A stretch of 64,000 nt of DNA from Siphonobacter curvatus (GCF_002943425.1 NZ_PTRA01000001.1:558001-622000), one strand, 5' to 3'; shown: positions 45,413 to 55,478, numbered from the stretch's first letter. The notes: generated from the sequence alone by a model not told the origin. Program-made: numbers and translations.

Positions 45413-46297
45413 ATGTATCGTCTTTCTGCTCTTCTCCTGGGCTTACTAATTTCGCTGGCAAGTTTCGGGCAATCGTCCTTACGCAAGGCTATTCAACAAA
45501 TCGCCCAAAGCTCCGGGGGAACCGTCGGCGTCTCCATTATTCATCTGGAAAGGGGCGATACGCTTTCCTTGAATGGTACCGGACATTTTCCGATGCTAAG
45601 TGTCTATAAATTTCCGATTGCTATAGCTCTGTTGAACCAGATCGAGGCGGGTAAATTCGACCTGGATACAAAATGGCACGTTACGAAAAAAGAATTGTTA
45701 TCCAATACACACAGCCCCATTCGCGACAAGTACCCGCAAGGAAACGTGGATATAACGATTCGGGAATTGATTGAGAACATGGTAGCTCTAAGCGATAACA
45801 ATGCCTGCGACATTATCCTGCGAAAACTTGGAGGTACAAAAGTCGTGGAAAATTACTTTCACCACTTGGGTTACAAAAACATCGCCATTCGGGCAACCGA
45901 AGAAGAAATGGCGACGGAATGGTCCGTACAGTATCAAAACTGGTGCGAGCCGGTACTGATGGGACGTTTGTTGAACGATTTTTATGAGGGAAAACTCCTC
46001 AATTCCGCCTATACCAAGGTTCTTAAGGATATTATGCTCAGTACTTCTACGGCTCCTAACCGCTTGCCGGGATTGCTGCCCAAGGGTACGCCCATCGCTC
46101 GGAAAACGGGCACGTCAGGTACGAGCCCGGCGGGTGTGACCGCGGCTACTAACGACGTAGGGGTGATTACTTTGCCTTCCGGCCAACACCTGGTAGTGGC
46201 TGTATTCGTGATGGACTCTAAAGCGGAAACGGCAGTACGAGAGCAAACCATCGCCCGAATTGCTAAAGCCGCCTACGATCACTACAACCAGAATTAA
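45413..46297 (+). CDS. bla: Class A beta-lactamase, subclass A2-like
   Basis: About 294 residues from ATG 45413, which gives signal peptide ending near SFGQ; a longer in-frame start at 45383 is less likely. Catalytic motifs are intact: SVYK (Ser63, Lys66), SDN (127-129) and KTGTSG (231-236). The omega-loop region ATEEEMATEWSVQYQNWCEP resembles the subclass A2 (PER/VEB/CfxA) pattern and includes the general-base Glu. It should hydrolyse penicillins and cephalosporins; the spectrum cannot be judged. It sits among housekeeping genes without mobile elements, so it seems native. Confidence 0.92.
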   Translation: MYRLSALLLGLLISLASFGQSSLRKAIQQIAQSSGGTVGVSIIHLERGDTLSLNGTGHFPMLSVYKFPIAIALLNQIEAGKFDLDTKWHVTKKELLSNTHSPIRDKYPQGNVDITIRELIENMVALSDNNACDIILRKLGGTKVVENYFHHLGYKNIAIRATEEEMATEWSVQYQNWCEPVLMGRLLNDFYEGKLLNSAYTKVLKDIMLSTSTAPNRLPGLLPKGTPIARKTGTSGTSPAGVTAATNDVGVITLPSGQHLVVAVFVMDSKAETAVREQTIARIAKAAYDHYNQN

Positions 46298-46307
46298 AAG
46301 GCAGTAC

Positions 46308-46877
46308 TCACGCATGAAGAATCGCTGCAACTTTTTCTCGTAACAGGGGTACCATCTCTTCTTCAAACCAAGGATTCCGGCGAAGCCAGAACTGATTACG
46401 TGGTGAAGGATGGGGCAGGGGCCAGTACGCCGGTAAAAAGCGTTCGGCCTCCCGCACGGCTTCGGTTAGTGGTTGCTGGACGGGTAAATACTGCCGCTGA
46501 GCGTACTGACCAATTAGTAACGTCAGTTCGATATGGGGTAAGTGACGAAGGATCGCTTCGTGCCAGTACGGAGCACACTCGGGCCGGGGCGGCAAATCGC
46601 CACCCGACCCCTTGCCGGGATAACAAAAGCCCATGGGAACAATGGCTACCTGCGTGGGATCGTAGAACGTATCCCGATCCATGTTCATCCACAGCCGCAG
46701 GCGATTACCACTGGCATCGTTCCAGGGAATGCCCGAATCATGAGCTTTCTGGCCGGGAGCCTGCCCGATGATGAGTATTCGGGCCTGACTACTGGCCTGC
46801 AAAATGGGTTTGGGTGGTAAGGGCAAAAACGAAGTACAAAGGGTGCAATTACGTACCTGAGCTAGCAATTCTTCCAT
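46308..46877 (-). CDS. Uracil-DNA glycosylase superfamily protein
   Basis: About 189 residues from ATG 46877. The active-site region ILIIGQAPGQKAHDSGIPWN and the C-terminal LPHPSPRNQFWL match the UDG fold of the short family with a Cys pair near the start (CTLCTSF). It probably removes damaged or deaminated bases, but the substrate is uncertain. Its stop faces the beta-lactamase stop with a 10-bp gap and no terminator. Confidence 0.82.
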   Translation of the reverse strand: MEELLAQVRNCTLCTSFLPLPPKPILQASSQARILIIGQAPGQKAHDSGIPWNDASGNRLRLWMNMDRDTFYDPTQVAIVPMGFCYPGKGSGGDLPPRPECAPYWHEAILRHLPHIELTLLIGQYAQRQYLPVQQPLTEAVREAERFLPAYWPLPHPSPRNQFWLRRNPWFEEEMVPLLREKVAAILHA

Positions 46878-46909
46878 TACGGTTCTAACGGAAAAACGAG
46901 CCAAAAAAT

Positions 46910-47500
46910 TCAGGAATCTTTGGACGGTGCTTCTTTAACCAATCCTTCCGTCAGGTCGTTGAGTTGTTTGACTTTCGCCTGAAAATCGCCCTTGATCCGT
47001 TCCCGTATAACGACCAGATTATCCAAAATCTCCTGAATATTATCGGGAATGATTTCGCTGAAAAACTCCCGCAACCGCTTGGCCAGGGTAGGGGATTTCC
47101 CATTCGTGGAAATCGCAATTTTCAGATCCCCCTTCTGGACAATGCTCCCCAGGTACAAATCGCAGAGATGCGGCGTATCGGCTACGTTGGTCAGGATGCG
47201 TCGTTGCCGGGTTTCGGTTTTGATGGTGGCGTGTAAGGCGGGATTATCCGTTGCCAGAATGACCAAGTCGGTATGGTCCAGGTCACGGAATTCAAAGGCC
47301 CGTTCGACGAGTCGGACGCGGGGGTGTTGCCCGGCCAGTTGCCGTACTTCGTCACGAATAAGCGGGGCTACTACCGTCACCGCAGTATCTGGACTATTCT
47401 GGAGTAAGGCGGTCAGTTTTTCCAGGCCAACGTTGCCACCACCCACCAGCAGGACATCCAGCGTTTCGAGTTTTAGAAAGACGGGGAACAGACGATTCAT
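46910..47500 (-). CDS. Precorrin-2 dehydrogenase/sirohydrochlorin ferrochelatase-like protein
   Basis: About 196 residues from ATG 47500; the frame extends upstream to 47569 and overlaps the next gene, which is unlikely. The start is MNRLFPVFLKLETLDVLLVG, with GGGNVGLEKL as the NAD-binding Rossmann motif, and later ISTNGKSPTLAKRLREFF. This is the CysG N-terminal/Met8 type, used for siroheme. No cysG methylase domain or nitrite/sulfite reductase is in the window. Confidence 0.9.
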   Translation of the reverse strand: MNRLFPVFLKLETLDVLLVGGGNVGLEKLTALLQNSPDTAVTVVAPLIRDEVRQLAGQHPRVRLVERAFEFRDLDHTDLVILATDNPALHATIKTETRQRRILTNVADTPHLCDLYLGSIVQKGDLKIAISTNGKSPTLAKRLREFFSEIIPDNIQEILDNLVVIRERIKGDFQAKVKQLNDLTEGLVKEAPSKDS

Positions 47501-47565
47501 CAGTACATACGGATTTTGATCAAAAGTACGGATTAAAAAACACCCGAACGAAACAGTCGTTTCAA

Positions 47566-48960
47566 TCATCGCTTCGGCAGAGAGTAGGCCTTGCTGTCGT
47601 CGTCGAGAATCAATACCCAGTCCTGTCCGTATCCCTGCGTAGGTGGAGTGAATTTCTGAGGCTTCTGACCCGACACTTTCCCGACCGTTTTGCTGTCTCC
47701 CGTACGCGGGTCGTACCAGGTCGCCTGCCAGGAGGTTCCCGAAATTTTTCCGGGGCGGACCGTAAAGGGCCGCCCGGCAGCGGAGTACACAAAGGCGTAA
47801 TCCTTCCCCCGCGTCGCCTGAATCCGGTCGGCGGGTCCGTACTGGTTTTCTTCGATCAGCGACTGATCCGGCACGCGGTCGAGCAACGGTCGCGATTCCA
47901 TCAAAGCCCGTACGTACTGCATCTGATTAGCCGCGGGCAAATTCAACGCTTCTTCCCAGGAAAGATGCGGCCCGTTGACGGGCTCGTGCCGGGGCGTATA
48001 CATCTGCCAGACATCGTGACAGCCGTACGTATGGCCGTGGGCACCCGCAAAGAGGTCGAAGTACGCGTACTTCCGCACATCGTATGCATTGGAATAGCCG
48101 AGGTCTTTGGCGTTGAAACACACCGGATGGTCTTCGTAAATGGGTTCGCCATCAAGGACGGGTTTGGCGGGCGTTCGCTTGTAGACGAAGGCAATTTTGT
48201 TGTACGTAGGCGTATCGCGGCAGTGACCGTTCTGCATCATATTGAAATCCAGCCAGCTATCCTGATGAAACCAGTGTGAAGAGCCGCCCATCGTCAGCTC
48301 GTTGGGTTGAGGATGAAAGGTCATCAGGGCCTGATCCACTCCCCCCACGCCTTCGGTGACCCCCTGAGCCAAGGCCCGCCAGACGGCCACGTCATCCGAC
48401 TTCTCGCGGGGGGTACGGTCGCCACCGATCACCCATACCACATTCGGCTGATTTTTGTACCGGTTTCCCAGCCATTGGCCAAAGGTACGGGCGTTTTCAG
48501 TCGTGAAAATTTCAGGGCCTTTCCCCCAAGCTTTGTTCAGTTTATCTCCCCAAGTTGGTAACAGAGCAATGACGATTCCGTACGAAGCCGCCTTTTGAAT
48601 CACGTAATCCACGTGCTGAAAATAGGCTTCATTGGGTTGGGCCGGATCGTTGTGTCGAAGGGGTTTTTCACCTAGAGCATTCGGCGTATGTAAGCCATCC
48701 AGCTCAGCCAGGGCTACGGCTTGTACTACGGTAAACCCCTGCTCGGCCCGGCGTTTGAGATAGCGATCGGCTTCTTCCCGATTCAGCCGGTGAAACAATT
48801 CCCAGGCTGTATCGCCCAGCCAGAAAAAGGGAGTGCCGTCGGCGTGAACTAGGTATCGTTGATTAGAGGCTACTTTTAATTTCCCGTGAGAAAAGGCTTG
48901 TTGAGCCCACACGCCCAAGCTCAGCAGAGCAAATCCCAGCGTCATGCCTACGGTTTTCAT
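47566..48960 (-). CDS. Glycoside hydrolase, GH140/DUF4038-like
   Basis: A 464-residue secreted protein (signal peptide MKTVGMTLGFALLSLGVWAQQ). The catalytic TIM barrel begins with ADGTPFFWLGDTAWELFHRL and includes NVVWVIGGDRTP and KPVLDGEPIYEDHP, which hold acidic residues in the usual positions. A small beta domain follows (about residues 370-460). It resembles apiosidase-like GH140 enzymes acting on plant-type side chains. It stands as a single gene with no other obvious PUL genes nearby. Confidence 0.88.
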   Translation of the reverse strand: MKTVGMTLGFALLSLGVWAQQAFSHGKLKVASNQRYLVHADGTPFFWLGDTAWELFHRLNREEADRYLKRRAEQGFTVVQAVALAELDGLHTPNALGEKPLRHNDPAQPNEAYFQHVDYVIQKAASYGIVIALLPTWGDKLNKAWGKGPEIFTTENARTFGQWLGNRYKNQPNVVWVIGGDRTPREKSDDVAVWRALAQGVTEGVGGVDQALMTFHPQPNELTMGGSSHWFHQDSWLDFNMMQNGHCRDTPTYNKIAFVYKRTPAKPVLDGEPIYEDHPVCFNAKDLGYSNAYDVRKYAYFDLFAGAHGHTYGCHDVWQMYTPRHEPVNGPHLSWEEALNLPAANQMQYVRALMESRPLLDRVPDQSLIEENQYGPADRIQATRGKDYAFVYSAAGRPFTVRPGKISGTSWQATWYDPRTGDSKTVGKVSGQKPQKFTPPTQGYGQDWVLILDDDSKAYSLPKR

Positions 48961-49032
48961 TGGTCAAGAGGTTTAGAGAAGAAAGATACATCCCGCAAGG
49001 GATTACACGTAGAATTTCCAGAAAACGGAATA

Positions 49033-49068
49033 AAAAAAGCCACCCCGAATGACCGGGGCGGCTTTTTT
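49033..49068 (-). terminator. Terminator after the giant surface protein
   Basis: Stem of 15 pairs, aaaaaagccaccccg with cggggcggctttttt (one G-U), and a six-base loop. It is 16 bp after the stop at 49085. Confidence 0.9.
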
Positions 49069-49084
49069 ATAAGCGTAGGACCTA

Positions 49085-52000
49085 CTAAGGCAGAGCTACT
49101 TTGGCCGACGCCTTTTGCGAGGCATTATCCATGCGAATCAGGTAAATACCTGAACCCAGCGTACCGGATGAGAATTCTACCGTATTGCGACCGGGTTGCA
49201 GTTCCAATTGCTGCGAACTCAGGATACGGCCTGAAAGATCCATCAAATACAGGGTGGTTTCTTTAGACAGTTGCTCGTCACCGTAGTCGACAAATACCCG
49301 AACATTCCGCGAAGGATCAGTACTGGCTTTCATCGCGATGCCTACATAACCATCCAGTTTCACCGAGCGTACCGTGGAAAGGGTGAACTTCCCATCAAAG
49401 TCTACCTGCTTCAGGCGGTAGTAGTGGATGAAGGCCTGATTTACCGACGCGTGTACGAAGGAGTAATTCTGACGCGTCGTTACCGTACCTTTTCCATCAA
49501 CTGTACTTACCGTTTCGAAATCACGTCCATTCGTTGAGTACTGCACTTCGAAGTGGGCGTTATTCTTTTCCTGAGCCGTTGACCATTCCAGTTGAACATT
49601 GTTTCCGGAAGCTTTGGCCGTAAAGGCGATCAGCGTAACGGGCGTAGCCTGTTCAGTGATGGTAATGCTCGTGGTCTGAGTAATGGTTTGAGCCGGAGAG
49701 CCTGCATCCGTAACTGTTACGGTGATGTTATCGAAAGTACCAGCTTGCGTAGGCGTACCGGTAATCTGACGCGTAGTCGGATTGAACGTTAAGCCCGGAG
49801 GTAGGTTGTTTACCACATACGTGTACGGAGCCGTACCACCCGTCGCCTGAGGAATAATAGCCGAGTAAGCCGTTCCAGCTATACCATTGGCCAGGGTAAC
49901 CGGAGGCTGAGTCAGGGCCGATGGGCTTACCGTCAAAGTGTAGCTACGCGTAGCCGTTTGCGGAGGATTACCCGCGTCCGTGGCCGTCAATACGATCGTG
50001 AAATTACCAAATTCCGTGGGCGTACCCGTAATCTGGCGAGTCGTTGGGTTGAACGTCAGACCAGCGGGTAAACCAGATACGGTGTAGGTAATCGGCGTCG
50101 TACCACCCGAAGCTGCCGGAAGCGTAGCCGTGTACGTAGCACCCACCTGAGCTGCCGCTAGTGTAGCGTCGGGTAGGATCAGCGTCGCCGGATTGACCGT
50201 AATGGTGTAGTTACGCGTGGCCGTCTGCTGCGGATTGCCCGCATCCGTGGCGGTTACCGTTACCGTAAACGTGCCCGATTGCGTGGGCGTACCCGTAATC
50301 TGACGCGTATCCGGATCAAAGGTCAGACCCGCTGGAAGGTTAGACGCTGCGTAGGTAATGGGCGTCGTACCACCCGTAGCCGTCGGAATGGTGGTGGCAT
50401 ACGATGAACCTACCTGGCCCACCGCGAGGGTTGCATCGGGCAATACTAGCGTCGCCGGAATAACCGTGATGGTGTAATCCTGCGAAACCGTTTGTTGCGG
50501 CGAACCCGCATCCGCTGCCGTTACCGTCACGGTAAACGTACCCGCCGTGGTTGGCGTACCGGTAATCTGGCGAGTGGCAGGATTGAACGACAGACCCGCT
50601 GGAAGTCCCGTAGCCGAGTACGTCACTGGGGTGGTACCACCCGTAGCCGCAGGCGTCGTCACTGCATAACTGCTACCTACCTGAGCCGTAGCCAGCGTTG
50701 CAGCGGGCAATACGAGTGTAGCCGGATTCACCGTTAACGTGTAGGTCCGCGTGGCCGTTTGCTGGGGATCGCCAGCATCCGACGCCGTCACTTCGATCGT
50801 AAAGTTACCCGATTGGGTAGGTGTACCCGTAATCTGACGCGTCGTTGGGTTGAAAGAAAGCCCTTCGGGTAAGCCCGTAGCCGCGTACGTCACTGGCGTG
50901 GTGCCACCCGTAGCCGCTGGAATGGTAGCGGTATAGTCATTACCCACCTGAGCGGCAGCTAGCGTAGCGGCCGGTAGAATCAGTGTGGCCGGATTCACCG
51001 TAATGGTGTAGGTCCGCGTGGCCGTCTGTTGCGGATTGCCCGCGTCCGTAGCCGTTACCGTTACCGTAAACGTGCCCGATTGCGTGGGCGTACCGGTAAT
51101 TTGCCGGGTCGCCGGATCAAAAGTCAAACCAGCCGGAATGCCCGTAGCCGTATACGTAATGGGCGTGGTGCCACCCGTAGCGGCTGGAATGGTGGTTGCG
51201 TAAGGATTTCCAACCTGACCCGTCGCCAAGGTAGCCGCGGGTAGTACCAGCGTAGCCGGAACAACCGTGATGGTGTAATCCCGGGAAACCGTTTGCTGTG
51301 GATTACCCGCATCAGTAGCCGTCAAGGTTACTGTAAAGGTTCCGGCTGTTGTCGGTGTACCCGTGATTTGCCGCGTTGCCGGATCAAAACTCAAGCCCGC
51401 TGGAATACCCGTAGCCGCGTAAGTAATGGGCGTGGTACCGCCGGAAGCGGCCGGAAGGGTCGTCGTATAGCTCGTTCCCACCTGAGCCGTGGCGGGTGTG
51501 GCCGCTGGCAGCACCAGGGTAGCCGGAACGACGGTCAGTGTATAATTGCGGGAAGCCGTTTGCTGTGGATCACCCGCGTCGGTAGCGGTTACGGTGATGG
51601 TAAACGTACCCGACTGCGTCGGCGTACCCGTGATTTGCCGCGTAGCTGGATCGAAATTCAGACCCGCCGGAACACCCGTAGCGGCGTAAGTAATGGGCGT
51701 GGTACCACCCGTAGCGGCTGGAATGGTAGCGGTATATTCAGTACCTACTTGAGCCGTAGCCAGCGTAATGGCAGGCAGGACGAGGGTAGCCGGAACAACA
51801 GTCAGCGTATAGTTACGCGTAGCGGTCTGCTGGGGATTACCCGCATCCGTAGCCGTTACGGCGACAGTAAAGGTACCCGATTGCGTAGGCGTACCGGTAA
51901 TTTGACGAGTTTCGGGATTAAACGTGAGTCCAGCTGGAACGCCCGTAGCCGCGTAAGTAATGGGCGTAGTACCCCCCGTAGCGGCTGGAATCGTCGTGGA

Positions 52001-54715
52001 ATAACTCGTTCCTACCTGAGCTGTTGCTAAGGACGTATCAGGCAATACTAAGGTTGCCGGAATGACCGTGATGGTATAGTCTCGGGAAACCGTTTGTTGC
52101 GGATTACCCGCATCGGTAGCCGTTAAGGTTACCGTAAAGGTTCCAGCGGTGGTCGGCGTACCCGAAATCACGCGAGTCGTAGGATTGAAGCTCAAGCCAG
52201 CTGGAATACCCGTAGCCGCGTACGTGATCGGTGTCGTACCACCGGAAGCAGCCGGAAGCGTCGTTGTATAACCCGTTCCTACTTGAGCCGTTGCTGGACT
52301 AGCGGCGGGCAGTGTTAGAGTAGCGGGATTAACCGTTAGCGTATACGTACGCGTAGAGGTCTGGGCCGGCGAAGCTCCATCGGTGGCCGTCACGGTTACC
52401 GTAAAGGTACCCGATTGGGTAGGCGTACCGGTAATTTGCCGCGTTGCCGGATCAAAACTCAAACCAGCTGGAACACCCGTAGCCGTATACGTAATAGGTG
52501 TGGTACCACCCGTAGCGGCTGGAATAGTAGCAGTATAGGTAGTCCCTACCTGGGCGGTCGCTAAGGTAGCCGCAGGTAATACCAGCGGAGCCGGATTCAC
52601 CGTTAGTGAGTAATTACGGGTGGCCGTTTGCTGCGGATTACCCGCGTCCGTGGCCGTTACCGTGACCGTAAACGTGCCGTATTGGGACGGAGTGCCCGTA
52701 ATTTGCCGCGTAGTCGGGTTAAAGGTCAATCCAGCCGGAACATTAGAAGCCGTGTAAGTGATAGGCGTCGTACCGCCGCGAGCGGCTGGAATCGTCGTCA
52801 CGTAGGGATTGCCCACCTGACCCGTTGCCAGAGTAGTATCGGGTAACACCAGCGTAGCCGGAGCAATGATTACCGTTACATCCCGGAAGGTCGTTTGGGC
52901 CGGATTAGAAGAATCGGTTACCTGTACCCGTACCGTATATGAACCAGCGGTGGTCGGCGTACCCGAAATCACCCGCGTTATTGGATCAAATGTCAGTCCA
53001 GGAGGCAAATTGGTGACCGTGAACGTGTACTTCGGATTTCCGCCCGTAGGCTCTGGTAAGGCCGCCGAAGCGTAGGGCGTTCCTACGGTACCATTACCCA
53101 ACGCAAATGCGGGCAAGGTCAGGTCAGCCGGAGCGATCACCAGGGTATAGACGTGGCTACCCGCGGTTAGATTCCCGCCGTCAGTTACGTCGCGGATGTT
53201 CACATTGATCTGATAGGTACCAGGGGTTGCACTGGCCGCTACGGTACCGGTAATCGTTCCGTTGGCATTCAGCGTTAATCCGGCGGGTAAGCTGGAACCG
53301 GTGGCCAAAGCATAATTAAGCGTCCGGCCCGTGCCACTTGAGGTAGCGGATAAGCCGCCCGTATAGGCCTGACCTACTTTTCCACTGGGCGGATTGGTAA
53401 AGCCTGTCAGGGTGAGTACCGTAACCACGGCCGGAGTCCGTAAGGAGGTTTCCGTGCAACCATTACGCTGGGTTGCGGCGTAGTAACGGGTCGTTTGCGT
53501 CAGGGTAGGCGTGGTGAACGTTTTAGCGTTACTCACCTGATTCGTTCCCGTGGCTGAACCATACCAGATGACGTTGTCACTAGTAACGGTAGTAGAAGCC
53601 GTTAACGTAGCCGTATTGCCCGAGTAAATCGTTACATTCCGGCTAGCTGGAGCTACGGTCGGAGCTCCCGGCGTTCGCTGAATCTCATAGATGGTGAGGT
53701 TACCCAGCAAGTTCGCCACCCCCGCCGTCCGAACTTCGATGCGGTCAAAGGCTCCGCTGGCCCGGAAGCCTACGTAATAGCGATCGCTCGTACCACTCAG
53801 CAAATTCAGGGAAAGCAGGTTCCCCGTAACGCCCGAATTCACGAGTGTATTTCCCAGATAAGTATTGATGGAGAATGAGCCGAGAAGCTGTAAATCCAGT
53901 AGATTACCCGTGCGTTGAATCAGTACTTTTACACTGTCACCCGCCGCTCCTTCGGAAGTAAATACGGCCGTAGAATGAATGTAACCCGTAGCACCAACGG
54001 CCGTTTGTAATACTGCCGCCGTATTGAGGTTACCATCCACGGCATTGAGGGGATTCAACACCCCACCAGCAACGCCAGTAGCCAAACCAACCGCACCATT
54101 GAGCTGATCCTCCGGCGAATCGCAAGCTACGCCAGTGGCACTGGTTTTATAGTAGGCACCGTATACATCAATCCCGCCATTCAGCAGGGCCGCTACCGGA
54201 GCAAACGTTACCCGTACCCCTTGGGATGCCACGGTAGGCGTGAAGATGACTTCGTACTGGTTCACGCCATCGGCCAGGGACAACAATGTTGACACCTGGG
54301 CGGGCGAACCAAGTAATCCTCCGCTACTGGAAATGGCCTGCACGCGTAATCCTTCACCGACGCCTAATAAGCTTGCCGTACTGCCCAGCTTAATGTGGAT
54401 GGGTGTATTGGCCGCAACGGGGTCCGCGAACGTAAGGTTCAGATAAGCACTGGCCAGCAAACCACTAGAATTTAGATTGGCCGCCTGATTTCGTTCCGCT
54501 AGCGTCGTATTCGTTATCGCGTTGTTGGGGTTGCTTACCGAACCGGCTCCAACTAATGGAATACTGGTCGTTCCGGGCGTTGCGTTGTTGGCATAGATGC
54601 GTCGCAGAGCCCGTTGAGCGTACGTGTGCGAAAGCAACGTTAGAAAGAAAATACAGAAGGTTATCCCAAACCTAAGCACGGCTCGGGCATAGATTGTCCG
54701 GGTAAAGTTTTTCAT
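49085..54715 (-). CDS. Giant secreted adhesin with 14 Ig-like (He_PIG) repeats and T9SS sorting domain
   Basis: A 1876-residue surface protein. Signal peptide: residues 1-33. Two related N-terminal modules follow (about 35-190 and 195-350), then an Ig-like segment. Residues about 439-1687 form 14 tandem putative-Ig units of roughly 89 residues; units 3-13 are close copies with core GGTTPITY and PTTRQITGTP. From about 1688 comes TPVTLIAFTAKASGNN and YSTNGRDFE, a stalk-like domain, then the C-terminal T9SS sorting domain ending KASAKVALP. It is exported by T9SS and probably acts as an extracellular filament or adhesin; the ligand is unknown. The C-terminal 185 residues are about two-thirds identical to those of the neighbour at 55479-56546. 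Confidence 0.9.
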   Translation of the reverse strand: MKNFTRTIYARAVLRFGITFCIFFLTLLSHTYAQRALRRIYANNATPGTTSIPLVGAGSVSNPNNAITNTTLAERNQAANLNSSGLLASAYLNLTFADPVAANTPIHIKLGSTASLLGVGEGLRVQAISSSGGLLGSPAQVSTLLSLADGVNQYEVIFTPTVASQGVRVTFAPVAALLNGGIDVYGAYYKTSATGVACDSPEDQLNGAVGLATGVAGGVLNPLNAVDGNLNTAAVLQTAVGATGYIHSTAVFTSEGAAGDSVKVLIQRTGNLLDLQLLGSFSINTYLGNTLVNSGVTGNLLSLNLLSGTSDRYYVGFRASGAFDRIEVRTAGVANLLGNLTIYEIQRTPGAPTVAPASRNVTIYSGNTATLTASTTVTSDNVIWYGSATGTNQVSNAKTFTTPTLTQTTRYYAATQRNGCTETSLRTPAVVTVLTLTGFTNPPSGKVGQAYTGGLSATSSGTGRTLNYALATGSSLPAGLTLNANGTITGTVAASATPGTYQINVNIRDVTDGGNLTAGSHVYTLVIAPADLTLPAFALGNGTVGTPYASAALPEPTGGNPKYTFTVTNLPPGLTFDPITRVISGTPTTAGSYTVRVQVTDSSNPAQTTFRDVTVIIAPATLVLPDTTLATGQVGNPYVTTIPAARGGTTPITYTASNVPAGLTFNPTTRQITGTPSQYGTFTVTVTATDAGNPQQTATRNYSLTVNPAPLVLPAATLATAQVGTTYTATIPAATGGTTPITYTATGVPAGLSFDPATRQITGTPTQSGTFTVTVTATDGASPAQTSTRTYTLTVNPATLTLPAASPATAQVGTGYTTTLPAASGGTTPITYAATGIPAGLSFNPTTRVISGTPTTAGTFTVTLTATDAGNPQQTVSRDYTITVIPATLVLPDTSLATAQVGTSYSTTIPAATGGTTPITYAATGVPAGLTFNPETRQITGTPTQSGTFTVAVTATDAGNPQQTATRNYTLTVVPATLVLPAITLATAQVGTEYTATIPAATGGTTPITYAATGVPAGLNFDPATRQITGTPTQSGTFTITVTATDAGDPQQTASRNYTLTVVPATLVLPAATPATAQVGTSYTTTLPAASGGTTPITYAATGIPAGLSFDPATRQITGTPTTAGTFTVTLTATDAGNPQQTVSRDYTITVVPATLVLPAATLATGQVGNPYATTIPAATGGTTPITYTATGIPAGLTFDPATRQITGTPTQSGTFTVTVTATDAGNPQQTATRTYTITVNPATLILPAATLAAAQVGNDYTATIPAATGGTTPVTYAATGLPEGLSFNPTTRQITGTPTQSGNFTIEVTASDAGDPQQTATRTYTLTVNPATLVLPAATLATAQVGSSYAVTTPAATGGTTPVTYSATGLPAGLSFNPATRQITGTPTTAGTFTVTVTAADAGSPQQTVSQDYTITVIPATLVLPDATLAVGQVGSSYATTIPTATGGTTPITYAASNLPAGLTFDPDTRQITGTPTQSGTFTVTVTATDAGNPQQTATRNYTITVNPATLILPDATLAAAQVGATYTATLPAASGGTTPITYTVSGLPAGLTFNPTTRQITGTPTEFGNFTIVLTATDAGNPPQTATRSYTLTVSPSALTQPPVTLANGIAGTAYSAIIPQATGGTAPYTYVVNNLPPGLTFNPTTRQITGTPTQAGTFDNITVTVTDAGSPAQTITQTTSITITEQATPVTLIAFTAKASGNNVQLEWSTAQEKNNAHFEVQYSTNGRDFETVSTVDGKGTVTTRQNYSFVHASVNQAFIHYYRLKQVDFDGKFTLSTVRSVKLDGYVGIAMKASTDPSRNVRVFVDYGDEQLSKETTLYLMDLSGRILSSQQLELQPGRNTVEFSSGTLGSGIYLIRMDNASQKASAKVALP
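49655..53400 (-). repeat. Tandem He_PIG coding repeat array, unit ~267 bp, 14 units
   Basis: Units start about every 267 bp. Units 3-13 fall into three classes that rotate in order: class A (5, 8, 11) with YTTTLP or YAVTTP and TTAGTFTVT, class B (3, 6, 9, 12) with TTIP and PAGLTF, and class C (4, 7, 10, 13) with YTATIP or YTATLP and YTLTV. So a higher-order period of three units (about 801 bp) overlies the basic repeat. Confidence 0.88.
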
Positions 54716-55428
54716 AAGTTGAATTAATTTGGATTGAAATCAAAAGGGTACTCACTTAACCTTGAAACAAAGGTTAAAATCAGGCATAGAAACCTCTGAC
54801 TCCCTTGGTTAAAGGGAGACCGTAAAGCACACACGTGAAGACTAACCTAACTGTATAGCTAAGTCAGCACATAACGCATAGGTATGCTAGGAGCAGGACA
54901 AAAGAAAAGACGATTCGTGGGTTGTAAAATTAGTCATAGGCGGTAGCTAATTTTCACAAGGATTAATTTGGATTGGTCGATGGATACTCCTAATGGATAA
55001 GCAATAAATAATGTCGTGGATTGAGCTAATCTGCTTATTTATAGGAAACTTGAACGGCTTATTATCACTTGTCAAGCGGATGTAAAAGTAATTAAATAAC
55101 TTATACTGTCAATAGTTTTTTGATTTTTTTGTGATTTATTTAAAATAAAATGCTCTTCCTAATATTAATATACGTATGAACTATAACCTCAAGTAATTGG
55201 TTGAATCCTGTAAAGGGATAGTTGGGTTAAAAGGTGCCTAATGTATGCGGTAATTGATTGTTAAATTTTATCCTAATTGAAAATATTATTGCTGTAATTG
55301 AAAATTAAATTCTTAAGAAAAGAATTTAGATTTATAGGTTTAAACACCTTTATCGATAGTAATTACGTGAACTAACGTACTTGGTAAGAAGACTTATTGG
55401 TGCAGTTTCTTAAGTGGTTTACCAATAA
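54716..55428. promoter_or_regulatory. 713-bp upstream region of the giant adhesin
   Basis: No gene was recognised. It is strongly AT-rich beyond about 55000. The part nearest the gene holds two exact copies of attaatttggattg (54723-54736 and 54962-54975) and the conserved element at 54902-54950 shared with the region upstream of the TSP3 gene. Long-distance regulation or a long leader is likely. Confidence 0.6.
54902..54950 (-). promoter_or_regulatory. Conserved upstream element, copy 1
   Basis: The core gttgtaaaat-tagtcatagg-cggtagctaa matches gttgtaaaattggtcatagc-ggtcactaa at 60130-60157, and both are preceded by aagaaaag and a cgatt.gtgg segment. Copy 1 is about 206-236 bp before the giant adhesin start. 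Likely a shared promoter or regulator site. Confidence 0.65.
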
Positions 55429-55429
55429 T

Positions 55430-55457
55430 AAAGGCCAGCAGAGAACTGCTGGCCTTT
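55430..55457. terminator. Terminator after the 355-residue sorting-domain protein
   Basis: Perfect 12-bp stem aaaggccagcag / ctgctggccttt with loop agaa and T/A flanks, 21 bp from the stop at 55479. Confidence 0.9.
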
Positions 55458-55478
55458 TAGTTAGGGGAATGCTTAACG

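Noticed and set aside
49655-53400. Regular spaced repeats that could suggest a CRISPR array
   Set aside because: The repeats are about 267 bp, code for Ig-like units in one intact frame, and have no short spacers.
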